From: a virus
Reading direction: 5' to 3' (one strand)
DNA length: 64,000 bases
Virus record (IMG/VR): IMGVR_UViG_3300047564_005433
Coordinates: 1 to 64,000 of that record
Positions within the stretch are counted from its first letter, which is position 1, and every line of letters begins with the position of its first letter. The position numbers were made by a program, and so were the translations under genes. This document shows, one piece after another, positions 33,874-43,100 of this stretch. Below the pieces are notes generated by a model. That model was given only the letters and a program-made list of their open reading frames with translations. It ran no database searches and was not told the origin of the DNA.

Positions 33874-33966
33874 AGGTTTCACCCAGTGGCGTTACGATGC
33901 CGCTGCGCCCTCAGGCTTAGGTCTGGGGGCAATTTAATGCCTTGCCAGACCCAGAGGAGAAGGGGA

Positions 33967-36414
33967 CTAGGCGCTTTCGAAAACAGCAACTTTGGCCTGC
34001 AGCTCAGCAATCATTGCTTGCTGCTCCTGAATCGCCTTGATGCACAGCGACACCATGTTTCCGTAGGCAAGGGCATCTGGCGTACCATCATCCGCGTATT
34101 GGACAAACTCTTGCAAGCCAGCGGCATCCACTTCTTCAGCAATCAAGCCACCATAAACAGTATTGCCGTCAGATGCCGATTTTCCCTGATATGTAACTGC
34201 CCTCAACGCCATCAGCTCTTGTAGGCCGTATGGTGCGTCTTGAACGTTCTTCTTGTACTTCAAGGATGAAGTGCTTCTTTGAAGCTCACCTCCTGATGTG
34301 ACAAATAAGTTTGCCGCGCTAGCGGTTGTGTTGTTATAGGGAGAAAGTGTATCAGTTCCAGTCAGTATTACGCCATCGTTTCGGATAGTGAAGTGGACAA
34401 TGTCACCGCTTTCTGTAACCTCAAGAGAGTAAGCGCTTGAATCAGACGTCGAACCTTTAATCGTTGTTTTGCCGTTACTCGCAATCCTCATCCGCTCCGT
34501 CGGAGAACTCGCCCCATCCGCAGTAGTGGAGAACACTAATCTGCCTGGCATGTCGTTAGCGCCAGGGGTGCCGTCTACTTGGCATTGAATCACCGCAGCT
34601 TGCTTAAATCCTGTTCCATCGTTTCCTTCAATGGAAATATCCATCAATAAATCGTTATTACTGACGATGGTATTGCCACCGACAGAAGCATTTCTGCTCT
34701 TTTGAAAAACCAGGCCCGCGCCAGAAGTTGAATCAACAAAAGTAGCAAAATGTCCGACGCCATACGAACCGGCTACCTGCAAGTTTGCCAAATTGGACCA
34801 GTAGGGGCCGCTAAGCGCACTAGACGTACCAACCAAGAGCTGCCCCGAGTTTGAGATTCGGACTTTCTCGCTTGAATTGTTTGTGTACCAGATGTGTTCG
34901 CCTACATATCCTTGCGTCGCCGATCCAGTGATCTTGTATGCGTTTTGACCCGTATTAAAGGCGTCACTTCCTCTTGCTACTCCAAAGTCTCCATTGATAG
35001 AACTTACACTCCAGTTTTTGTAGTCCGTTGCAGCGTTCGTATCGGTAAGCCACAACAGACCGCCGTTGTTTGGAAAAGCATTTGCAGATGAACCTGCAAG
35101 CCGCAATACGCCTCTAGCGTCAGTAGTGCCAATCCCTACGTTGCCTGCGGAGTTGATTACCAACAAAGGTGTTGTGAACGTTGTCCCCCCTACAGCGGTA
35201 GATGGCGTGATCTCAAGTGCATTATCTACATTTTGTTGAGCGCCTATTTTCCAGTTATATTTTGTGCCTGTTCCATAAAAGATAGCCGCACCAGTATCGC
35301 CAGCATCATTTGATCCAATACTTACAACTGTTGCGCCGCCAGCAACGTGTAACTTTGAGCCAGGCGAACTAGTCCCCACGCCTACGAACCCTGCCGAGGT
35401 GATGCGCAGGCGTTCGGCGACTGTGCCCGCACCCGTGCGTGTCCGGAAATAAATAAAATCGCTGTTGAGTTCAAGAGGCGCGTAATCGCCTTGGTCGTTA
35501 TTAAGAGCCGAGACAATTCCGCCACCTCCTGCACTTCTGGCTGTTACCGCAAGACAGTCACCGCCCGAAGAAGCTTTAACGGCAAATAGATTAGCCGTTG
35601 GGCTACCTTGAACTTCAAAAGCATTGATAGGGTTTGCGGCAGCCACACCCACTCGCCCATTCGCATCCACAAACAACCTGCCAGACCCACCAGTGCTGAT
35701 GGCTACTTGGTCTGCACCGGGGGAGTAGATGCCGGTGTTGGTGTCGCCAGTGAATGCAATGGAAGGTGCAGCAGCACTACCACCTGCAGCGCTAAAAATG
35801 CCAGTGGTTTGAACTGTCTGGCTGCCGAAATCAGGACTAATCTTGGTGCCAGCAATGGCGGCGCTTGAATTAATATCTGCGTTGACGATGGTATCATTTC
35901 TAATCATCGTACTGGTCACTGTTTCACTATCACCAGTAGTGACAACGGTGCCGCTTACATTTGGCAAAGTAATAGTACGATCCGCTGTGGGATTGACAAC
36001 AGTCAAAGTGGTCTCAAAACCATCATCTACACTGCCTTCAAAAATAAGATCGGCAGAAGGCCCCATGGTCAAGGAGCCAGTCATGGTGTCGCCAGTAGAA
36101 TTTACAAATTCACCAGCTTCACTGCGCCATGCAGCGCCGTCCCAAATCTTGAAGACATAAGTGCCGCCACTGGTATCAAGCCATTGCTCGCCAAGGCTAT
36201 TACCAGCAGTGCCACCACTTGCAGGGCTAACATTAGGAGCCGTTGCTCCCACATGCACAGGCCCCACTTTTACTAGACTTCCATTGCTGTCCTTGAAAAA
36301 CATTCCAGGACTACCACTTGCATAGTTAATGGCAACTTGCCCATCAACCATGGAAGCAGGATTAGGACGCTTGTTAAGCGTCGATGAACGCAGATGCTGA
36401 AGAACACCAGCCAT
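33967..36414 (-). CDS. Tail fibre with C-terminal S74-type intramolecular chaperone
   Basis: The 815-residue protein starts MAGVLQHLRSSTLNKRPNPASMVDGQVAINY and contains repeated beta-rich segments of fibre style (GNVGIGTTDARGVLRL, SGGDCLAVTARSAGG). The final 110 residues match the Peptidase_S74 chaperone: SSLKYKKNVQDAPYGL, VYGGLIAEEVDAAGL, MVSLCIKAIQEQQAMIAELQ. Such chaperones help trimerise the fibre and then cut themselves off. The FEGS...ITLPNVSGTVVTTGDS module also occurs near the end of the upstream 1666-residue protein, so the two fibres share parts. Confidence 0.85.
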   Translation of the reverse strand: MAGVLQHLRSSTLNKRPNPASMVDGQVAINYASGSPGMFFKDSNGSLVKVGPVHVGATAPNVSPASGGTAGNSLGEQWLDTSGGTYVFKIWDGAAWRSEAGEFVNSTGDTMTGSLTMGPSADLIFEGSVDDGFETTLTVVNPTADRTITLPNVSGTVVTTGDSETVTSTMIRNDTIVNADINSSAAIAGTKISPDFGSQTVQTTGIFSAAGGSAAAPSIAFTGDTNTGIYSPGADQVAISTGGSGRLFVDANGRVGVAAANPINAFEVQGSPTANLFAVKASSGGDCLAVTARSAGGGGIVSALNNDQGDYAPLELNSDFIYFRTRTGAGTVAERLRITSAGFVGVGTSSPGSKLHVAGGATVVSIGSNDAGDTGAAIFYGTGTKYNWKIGAQQNVDNALEITPSTAVGGTTFTTPLLVINSAGNVGIGTTDARGVLRLAGSSANAFPNNGGLLWLTDTNAATDYKNWSVSSINGDFGVARGSDAFNTGQNAYKITGSATQGYVGEHIWYTNNSSEKVRISNSGQLLVGTSSALSGPYWSNLANLQVAGSYGVGHFATFVDSTSGAGLVFQKSRNASVGGNTIVSNNDLLMDISIEGNDGTGFKQAAVIQCQVDGTPGANDMPGRLVFSTTADGASSPTERMRIASNGKTTIKGSTSDSSAYSLEVTESGDIVHFTIRNDGVILTGTDTLSPYNNTTASAANLFVTSGGELQRSTSSLKYKKNVQDAPYGLQELMALRAVTYQGKSASDGNTVYGGLIAEEVDAAGLQEFVQYADDGTPDALAYGNMVSLCIKAIQEQQAMIAELQAKVAVFESA

Positions 36415-36418
36415 GATT

Positions 36419-36474
36419 AAAGCCTTTCGGAATTACAGGAGACTAATTAGTCTTTTGCAATTCTAAAAGGCTTT
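36419..36474 (-). terminator. Long nested hairpin between the two fibre genes
   Basis: AAGCCTTT pairs with AAAGGCTT, GAATT with AATTC, and AGACTAATTAGTCT at the centre is self-complementary. It lies 4 bases before the S74 fibre ATG. It could be a terminator with read-through or a translational control element; a T-run is lacking. Confidence 0.45.
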
Positions 36475-36486
36475 CTTTTCTAGTGA

Positions 36487-39400
36487 TTAGAACGTTCCTT
36501 CGTCAACAGTGGCATCAATGGTGCCAGCAGAGAAGTTACCGCTTGAATCGCGGGCAACAATTGCGCTAGCAGTGTTGGCACTAGTGGCAGTCGTTGCGCT
36601 ATTGCTAACCTTTCCAGCGGTGGAAATTGTACTGAGCTTAGTGTCGGCAATGCTGCCTGCAAGCATCGCATTTGTGACAGTGCCGCTATCTCCAGTGGTA
36701 ACAATGGTGCCAGTAGTGTCTGGCAGCGTAATCACCTTGTCCGATGTGGCATCAGCAGCGGCGAGTTGAATTTCAAAAGCATTGTCGGTGGCGCCTTCAA
36801 AAAGCAACGTGCCAGTGGTGCCAATAACCACTTCGCCAGTAATAGTGCCGCCTGCACGGGGCAATGCAGCATTGGCCAGGTCGTAAGCGCTCTTCACTGC
36901 AGTGGCAGTAGCTGCAAGCGTAGAACTTGTGGTGGACGTGCTGTCAGTAAGAATGACAGTACCACGAACGCTTGTTGTGGCATCTGGGATGGAAATAACT
37001 GGCGTGGTGGAGCCACTAACAACAGTGAGAGGAGCGTTCACACTCACTGAAAGAACAGTGCCACTTGCGGGCGTAGCCCATTTCACTCCAGTGCCAAGTG
37101 CTGAATCAGCCGTCAACACTTGTCCATTGGTACCAACTGCTTGCTTCAGTAGAACAGTGCCACTGCCAACAAGAAGATCACCTTTGGTATAAGCATTAAA
37201 GCTTGTGCCGCCATAGCCAATGGCAAGAATGCCACTCGCTACATTGTTTACATTCCTGCATTCAGTGCTAACTTCTTCAATTGCCGCTTGCACATTTCCT
37301 GCAGCAATGCCTGCGGCAGGCGAGAATGCAACTTGCGAGGCAGTCTGAGAAAGATAGGTGGAGCTAACGTCCACTTCCGTCCATGCCGTGCCATTGCAAA
37401 GCAAGATGTCCGGCGGTTGCAAAACAGTGGTAGGAGCTGGTGAAACGCCAGTACCTCCGCTGGAGACCACCACGTAATAGCGATTAAAAGTGGCCGATGG
37501 AGTGGGAAGTGGTTGTCCTACACTCAAGCCAACTGCTGCACCATCGCTACTTGTGCTGGCAATGGTATTTCCGCTTGCGTTATAAGTGCCAGCAAAAATA
37601 ATTTCGCCAACACTAATGCCAACTGGGTTCCAAACGTTACCATCCCACAGATAGAGATCTTTCTCCAATGGATTGAAGAAAAATTGTCCAATAAAATCAG
37701 CAACTGGCGGTGCTTCACCAAACTGACTTACGGAATAGTTTGCCAGTTTTGAAGCAAGAATGGAATCATCTGCAATTAAGCCACTGCCAAATGTGCCTGT
37801 CGTAATCTTGGAAGCAGGAAGAGAAGGAATGTCGTCTGCTACAAGAGACGTTTCGCCAGCATTAACGTGTCCTTCCGTATCTACCGTCACTTTGTAATAA
37901 GTGCCAGAAGCCACGCTGTTTGCGTGATTGAAGATGCCGCTAACAGTGACTAAGCCAGTACCAGCTTGTGCCACACCTAGTGCAGCAATGGTTGCCTTGG
38001 GAAGGTCATCAGCGGAGATAGCTCTAAAAGTCGGAGCAGCATCAGCACTGCCACTAGCTGGGCCAGCAAAGAAACGAGCAGCAACTTGCGTGTTTAAGGA
38101 AGGAACAATGGATGCACTAAATTCATCCGGGTAGGAAGTGGCAAAGCTATAAATAGTGTCGCCAGAAATAACCGTAGTAGAAAGGCCAGCTTGCCGCTGC
38201 CAAGTGCTTCCATTCCATGTGTATTCGTAGCCCGTACCAGTATTTAGCCATTGTTGGCCAATGAATTCACCGCTGCCCGTTGGCGTGGAACCAGCGACAA
38301 TGGCGGCAGAATTATCTGCCATCTTGACGCCAGTGACTGCTCCATTGGCAATCTTGGCAGTAATAACAGCGGCATCATTAATCTTCGCTGAAGTGACTGC
38401 AGAATTAGCAATGGTTGCAGCAAACGCTCCAGTGCCAGTGCCCGTCACGTCTCCAGAAAGAGTGATTGTTTGATCGCCAGTATTAGTGCCGGTGGAAGTG
38501 CCAGAGAAAGTGCCATCTTGAACGGCTAATGTGCCAAGTCCAAGCGTTTCTCTAATGTCTGCAATACTGGCATCGTCAAGGATAGAACGAGCAGCAGAAG
38601 TGCAAGCAATTTCTTCTACAGTGCCGCCGCTTGCGGAAAAGCGCCCAAGAATGACATCGCTAGAACTTGTGGATTGAATTTTGCTGTAGGAAACTGCCGC
38701 GTCAGCAATTTTGACAGCAGTAACGCCACTGTTGACAATCTTGGCAGTGGTAACTGAATCGCTGGCAAGCTTGGCATCCGTGATGTTTCCATCAGCAATC
38801 TTGATGGTGGTTACGCCACTGTCAGCAAGTTTTGCAGTGGTAATTGCACTGTCGGCAATATTCGCAGTGACAATGGAGGAGGAATCATAATCGCCGCTTC
38901 CAACTGTATTTTTTACAGCTAGCGAACCAAGGCCAAGCGTTGTACGTTGTGCGCCTGCATCAGCATCATCAAGAATGGCACGACCAGCAGCAGTGATTGC
39001 ACTAGTGGCGTAAGTGTCAGACGCAGTGGTATAAATGAGCTGACCAGATGCAGTGGTCAGTCCTGCAATTGAAGCCAGGGCGGAATCATAAGCCTGCACG
39101 TCAGTGCCAATAACCAAGCCAAGATTGGTGCGGGCGCCAGAAGCAGTAGATGCGCCTGTACCGCCGTCTGCAATGGCAAGATCAGTGATGCCACTGATAA
39201 TTCCCCCATTGATCGTGGCGTAAGAGATGGTGCCACTACTAAGCACTGCCGTGCCACCAGTGATTGCCACGCCAGAAGCAGCTTGCACTGCCATGGTGCC
39301 AAGGCCAAGTGTTGTACGCTGAGCAGCAGCATCGGCATCGTCCAGAAGCGCCCTACCAGCCTCAGTGAGCGTGATGCTTTCCACGTTGCCACTGCCAGCG

Positions 39401-41487
39401 GAAGCCCGACCAAGAAGCACGCCACTTGCTACTTGCTGGATCTTGGCGAACGTAACTGCATTGTCTGCAATGGCGGCGGTAGGAATGGAGCCGCTTGCAT
39501 AGCTTCCAGAGGGAATGGAGCTAGCAGTAATGACAGCGCCGGAAAGTTCTCCAGAAGAAAGACTTAACTTGCTAATGGTGACAGCACCAGATGCAATCTT
39601 TGCAGTAGTAATTCCGCTATCAACGAGCTGTGCAGTATTGACACTGCCGCTTGCCATCTTGGCGAGAGTTACGGCGGAATCGACAATGTTGATTGTGGCA
39701 ACGGATCCGCTGGACAGCTTTTCTTGGGTGACTCCGCTATTGACTAGTTGGCTCGTTCCAACACTGTTACTCGCCATCTTGGCAAGCGTTACAGCAGCAT
39801 CAACAAGATTAACGGTATCAACAGCGCCACTAGAGAGTTTCGACTGGGTGATGCCGCTATCAACGATATTTGCAGTTGCCACTGCATTCGCTGCCAGTTT
39901 GGCTTGAGTGACGCCACTGTTGACCAAATTGATGGTATTGACGCTATCGGCTGCAAGCTTTGCAAAAGTGACGCCACTATCAACTAAATTAATAGTTGCC
40001 ACTGCATCGGCAGCAAGTTTCGCTTGGGTGATTCCGCTGTTGACAATGTTGATTGTCGCCACCGCGTCAGTGGCAAGTTTTGCCTGGGTGACGCCACTAT
40101 CAACAAGCTGAGAAGTGTCAATGCTATTGCTTGCCATTTTGGCAAGCGTCACCGAAGCATCAATAATATTAATGGTATCAATGGACCCACTCGCCAACTT
40201 GGCTTGTGTGATGCCGCTATTGACAATCTGAGAAGTGCCAACACTATTGCTTGCTAATTTTGCAATCGTTACAGAGGAATCGACGATATTGACGGTATCC
40301 ACAGCTCCGCTAGAAAGCTTTGCCTGAGTGATGCCACTATCGACAATATTGACAGTAGCAACGCTGCCAGAAGCAAGCTTTGCCTGAGTGATGCCACTAT
40401 CAACTACATTGACAGTTGCCACGGCATTTGCAGCCAGCTTAGCTTGAGTGACGCCACTGGCAACAATCTGAGCAGTATCAACGCTATTGCTCGCCATTTT
40501 GGCGAGCGTAACGCTACTGTCAACAAGATTAATCGTTGCGATTGCTCCACTTGCAAGCTTTGCTTGAGTGACGCCGCTATCAACTAATTGAGCAGTGCCA
40601 ACACTGCCACTGGCCATTTTTGCAATGGTAACGGCGCTATCAACAATATTGATTGTCGCCACTGCATCGCTTGCTAGCTTTGCCTGCGTAACACCACTAT
40701 CAATAAGATTGACAGTGCCAACGCTATTTGCAGCAAGTTTGTTTTGAGTGATGCCACTATCGGCAATATTGGTGGTGCCAACTACGCCACTTGCTAGCTT
40801 GGCTTGCGTAACACTGCCGTCAACAATTTGAATGGTTCCAACAGAGTTGGAAGCCATTTTTGCCAGCGTAATACCACTAGCAGCCAAATGAACAGTGTCA
40901 ATGGCGCCAGCGCTTACATTGGCGCCAGTAATACCACTAGTTTGAATTTTGGCAGAAGTTACGGCGCCATCAAGGATTTTTACAGTTTCTACTGCATCGC
41001 TAGCAAGCTTGCCAGCAGTAATGGCAAGATTGTTTATTTTGCCGGTGGTAACACTGAGGTCTTCAAGGAGAGACGTGTTAATTGTATTGCCAGTGGCAAC
41101 CACCCCAAGTTCAAGCGTTGAACGAGCAGCAGCAGCATCCGCATCGTCAAGAAGCGTGCGAATGTAAACCGTACAATCAATCTCCTCTACATCACCAAGA
41201 GACGTGCCGCGACCCAGTAATTTATTGGCACTTACTTGCTGGATTTTGTCGTAAGTGAGAGTATTGGCAGCAATGGAAGAACCAGTTAATTTTGCCGCAC
41301 TGCCTTGATTGATCTTGGAAATATCGAGCGTTGAAGCATCAGCAAGATTAAAGCCTGCCTGAATCAGGCTCTTTACTTGCACCTTCTTGGTTTGATTGGC
41401 GCTAACGTCTGCAATAGGCAATACGTCGTTTGAAGCTACGCCTCCCTGAGGAAGTTCGACGAGTTCCGTAATTCTTTGATCGGCCAT
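36487..41487 (-). CDS. Long repetitive tail fibre-type protein
   Basis: The 1666-residue protein begins MADQRITELVELPQGGVASND. Residues about 218-637 comprise about 21 copies of a 20-residue repeat of the form INIVDSGVTQAKLASGAVAT, encoded by 60-bp tandem repeats. Before and after it are modules of the form RALLDDADAAAQRTTLGLG (four or more copies) and Trp-rich units (GQQWLNTGTGYEYTW). The C-terminal end contains the FEG...TTGDSGTV module shared with the next fibre. There is no S74 domain at its own C-terminus. Repeats of this kind build thin, flexible fibres and can vary in copy number. It lies between the tail tip genes and the second fibre. Confidence 0.8.
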   Translation of the reverse strand: MADQRITELVELPQGGVASNDVLPIADVSANQTKKVQVKSLIQAGFNLADASTLDISKINQGSAAKLTGSSIAANTLTYDKIQQVSANKLLGRGTSLGDVEEIDCTVYIRTLLDDADAAAARSTLELGVVATGNTINTSLLEDLSVTTGKINNLAITAGKLASDAVETVKILDGAVTSAKIQTSGITGANVSAGAIDTVHLAASGITLAKMASNSVGTIQIVDGSVTQAKLASGVVGTTNIADSGITQNKLAANSVGTVNLIDSGVTQAKLASDAVATINIVDSAVTIAKMASGSVGTAQLVDSGVTQAKLASGAIATINLVDSSVTLAKMASNSVDTAQIVASGVTQAKLAANAVATVNVVDSGITQAKLASGSVATVNIVDSGITQAKLSSGAVDTVNIVDSSVTIAKLASNSVGTSQIVNSGITQAKLASGSIDTINIIDASVTLAKMASNSIDTSQLVDSGVTQAKLATDAVATINIVNSGITQAKLAADAVATINLVDSGVTFAKLAADSVNTINLVNSGVTQAKLAANAVATANIVDSGITQSKLSSGAVDTVNLVDAAVTLAKMASNSVGTSQLVNSGVTQEKLSSGSVATINIVDSAVTLAKMASGSVNTAQLVDSGITTAKIASGAVTISKLSLSSGELSGAVITASSIPSGSYASGSIPTAAIADNAVTFAKIQQVASGVLLGRASAGSGNVESITLTEAGRALLDDADAAAQRTTLGLGTMAVQAASGVAITGGTAVLSSGTISYATINGGIISGITDLAIADGGTGASTASGARTNLGLVIGTDVQAYDSALASIAGLTTASGQLIYTTASDTYATSAITAAGRAILDDADAGAQRTTLGLGSLAVKNTVGSGDYDSSSIVTANIADSAITTAKLADSGVTTIKIADGNITDAKLASDSVTTAKIVNSGVTAVKIADAAVSYSKIQSTSSSDVILGRFSASGGTVEEIACTSAARSILDDASIADIRETLGLGTLAVQDGTFSGTSTGTNTGDQTITLSGDVTGTGTGAFAATIANSAVTSAKINDAAVITAKIANGAVTGVKMADNSAAIVAGSTPTGSGEFIGQQWLNTGTGYEYTWNGSTWQRQAGLSTTVISGDTIYSFATSYPDEFSASIVPSLNTQVAARFFAGPASGSADAAPTFRAISADDLPKATIAALGVAQAGTGLVTVSGIFNHANSVASGTYYKVTVDTEGHVNAGETSLVADDIPSLPASKITTGTFGSGLIADDSILASKLANYSVSQFGEAPPVADFIGQFFFNPLEKDLYLWDGNVWNPVGISVGEIIFAGTYNASGNTIASTSSDGAAVGLSVGQPLPTPSATFNRYYVVVSSGGTGVSPAPTTVLQPPDILLCNGTAWTEVDVSSTYLSQTASQVAFSPAAGIAAGNVQAAIEEVSTECRNVNNVASGILAIGYGGTSFNAYTKGDLLVGSGTVLLKQAVGTNGQVLTADSALGTGVKWATPASGTVLSVSVNAPLTVVSGSTTPVISIPDATTSVRGTVILTDSTSTTSSTLAATATAVKSAYDLANAALPRAGGTITGEVVIGTTGTLLFEGATDNAFEIQLAAADATSDKVITLPDTTGTIVTTGDSGTVTNAMLAGSIADTKLSTISTAGKVSNSATTATSANTASAIVARDSSGNFSAGTIDATVDEGTF
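39577..40836 (-). repeat. About 21 tandem 60-bp coding repeats
   Basis: Each unit encodes 20 residues of the pattern [IVST]-[NQ]-[IL]-V-[DN]-S-[GAS]-[VI]-T-x-[AEN]-K-[LM]-[AS]-[SADT]-[GDN]-[AS]-[VI]-x-T. Many differences between units are in third positions, so the array is old or under selection. Borders are approximate; two or three diverged units precede it. Confidence 0.8.
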
Positions 41488-41528
41488 CTCTCAAAAAGGC
41501 AGGGCTAAATACAGTCTAGTCTCTCTCG

Positions 41529-41542
41529 ATAATAGCTATTAT
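41529..41542. promoter_or_regulatory. 14-bp palindrome containing TATTAT upstream of the long fibre gene
   Basis: ATAATAGCTATTAT is self-complementary; the minus-strand half gives a -10-like TATTAT 42 bases upstream of the ATG at 41487. Could be promoter and operator together. Confidence 0.4.
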
Positions 41543-41563
41543 TGCCCGCTGCTCTTTGCCTTG

Positions 41564-42574
41564 TTAATCCACCACTTCTTTTAACAGGTAATCAAGGCCC
41601 TGTTCAAGGTAAATGGCATCATAATCTTCCTTCAGAATGTACTCTGCAGGCACTCCCACTCGAATTTTGAATTCTCCAGTGGTAACAAAGTCAACAGAAC
41701 ACGCCACCAACGCATCGGAAGTAACAGTGACGCCTGCTCTTGTTACCACTGCTTCAATATCGTAATAAACTTCCTCCCTAAAGCCTGGCGTTTCTTCTGT
41801 AGAGGATATGGCAAGTAAAGCCTTAAAGCTGCTTCCCACGTCCAGGCGGTTAATCACTTGTAACAGAAATAGCGGTATGTCTTGGTTTGCTACTGTTTCA
41901 TAGCTAAACAAGCATTCAATGCTTCCATTGCCACTTAACAAGCCAGCCGAATACTGCTGCTTAAAGCGATCAGACAAACTCGTTGTCTCCATCGCAGCCC
42001 TGTCCGTATTAATCTCAAATGATGTGACAGAACCAAGTGTATTGTATCTAGTGTCTCTTACGCCCACTGTAATATCAATGGGTTCGCCATAAAAGTCTGC
42101 TAAAGCATATTCGCTTGCCCTTTCATTATTCACTGCATCGGCAAAAGTGGGAAACAAGCGAATGCCTCCCACTGCATTAATGTGGGCATAAGCCGTTAAG
42201 CTATTTGCAATGACATAATCACTGAGCCTAAACTCGTCATATCCTGCAGGCGGTAAATCGCTACTGGTGCTAATTTCATCATCTAACCACCCCGCCAATC
42301 CAGCGGTGCTTCCCGAAGACCATACCACTGCGCTATAGCCATCAACATCCTGTCCAGGTATGTCCCAAAATGTGGCAGGCATAAACAAAAGACCTCTTGG
42401 ATCTTCTGTTGAAATCTCAAGGAAATCTCCTGTGATTAAATTATTATCGCTCCCATCAAAACTAAAGCGATTTAATAGTGTGTTTACATCGCTAGCGGAA
42501 ACAGTGGCCGTGAAAGTGTTCTCGCCCCCTCGCTGAAGCTTGATAGCGCCTGTGTGGCCAACAAAAAACGTCAT
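41564..42574 (-). CDS. Tail protein related to the adjacent tube-like protein
   Basis: The 336-residue protein begins MTFFVGHTGAIKLQRGG, echoing the start MPFYTGRTGKLRLGG of the next gene upstream. It has strands typical of tail tube domains (SVTSFEINTDRAAMETTSLS, SGNGSIECLFSY) and a C-terminal acidic end. It may be a duplicated and extended tail-tube-type protein at the distal tail, or a baseplate-associated structural protein. It is preceded by a TACAAT -10 box. Not a recognised named family beyond that. Confidence 0.6.
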   Translation of the reverse strand: MTFFVGHTGAIKLQRGGENTFTATVSASDVNTLLNRFSFDGSDNNLITGDFLEISTEDPRGLLFMPATFWDIPGQDVDGYSAVVWSSGSTAGLAGWLDDEISTSSDLPPAGYDEFRLSDYVIANSLTAYAHINAVGGIRLFPTFADAVNNERASEYALADFYGEPIDITVGVRDTRYNTLGSVTSFEINTDRAAMETTSLSDRFKQQYSAGLLSGNGSIECLFSYETVANQDIPLFLLQVINRLDVGSSFKALLAISSTEETPGFREEVYYDIEAVVTRAGVTVTSDALVACSVDFVTTGEFKIRVGVPAEYILKEDYDAIYLEQGLDYLLKEVVD

Positions 42575-42597
42575 CTCGCTTCAGCGACTATTCTTCC

Positions 42598-42603
42598 ATT
42601 GTA
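42598..42603 (-). promoter_or_regulatory. -10 box TACAAT upstream of the 336-residue tail protein
   Basis: Minus-strand TTCGTACAATGGAAG, about 24 bases before the ATG at 42574; same box as at 32101-32106. Confidence 0.4.
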
Positions 42604-42635
42604 CGAACAATGCAAATTGTAAATTAAGCTTCTGA

Positions 42636-43055
42636 TCAAGTGGTACCAGTAAGAGTGACAGAAGTGAGGGGGCCGTTGATTGTAAAGTTGAACGAAACAG
42701 TGGTTAGCTCGTCGGTGGACGAAGTTATGCTGGCACTGTTAATAAAAGCATCGGCAGTGAAAGACTGACTGGTGCCCACTTCAAAAGTGAGAGCCACTTC
42801 ATCTGTGTCAGTGACAGCGCCAGTTTTAGCAATCTTTTCAAGAAGATTGGTCACATCAGTGGTGTCGCCGTTGTAATACGACAGCGTGGCGCTACCAGTG
42901 GCACTAAACAGCCCAGGAGTGAACGTATTCGCGGTATCTCCCAGTGCCGTAGTATCAAGCATGTTTACGGAAGTATCAAGCGTCCAGTTACGAACTTTTG
43001 ACACCTCGCTGCCGCCAAGACGCAGCTTACCAGTGCGACCAGTGTAAAAAGGCAT
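42636..43055 (-). CDS. Tail-tube-like protein
   Basis: The 139-residue protein begins MPFYTGRTGKLRLGGSEVSKVRNWTLDTSVNMLDTTALGD and continues with ATLSYYNGDTTDVTNLL and a Thr-rich beta end. The VRNWTLDTSV...TTALGD pattern is shared by small phage tail-tube proteins. Its place after the J-like tail-tip gene suggests a distal or minor tube element rather than the main tube. Preceded by TATCAT (43081-43076). Confidence 0.65.
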   Translation of the reverse strand: MPFYTGRTGKLRLGGSEVSKVRNWTLDTSVNMLDTTALGDTANTFTPGLFSATGSATLSYYNGDTTDVTNLLEKIAKTGAVTDTDEVALTFEVGTSQSFTADAFINSASITSSTDELTTVSFNFTINGPLTSVTLTGTT

Positions 43056-43075
43056 TGTCTTAAAGCTTTTTGTTT

Positions 43076-43081
43076 ATGATA
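43076..43081 (-). promoter_or_regulatory. -10 box TATCAT upstream of the tube-like gene
   Basis: Minus-strand CTCGCTATCATAAAC, 21 bases before the ATG at 43055. Confidence 0.35.
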
Positions 43082-43100
43082 GCGAGATTTACCATGCGTG

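Noticed and set aside
33505-33966. attP site next to the integrase
   Set aside because: The short gene-free stretches around it contain no tRNA-like or clearly duplicated sequence that I could support as a core site.
36500-41200. Many plus-strand frames opposite the long fibre gene
   Set aside because: They are complementary shadows of the repeat array and share its periodicity.
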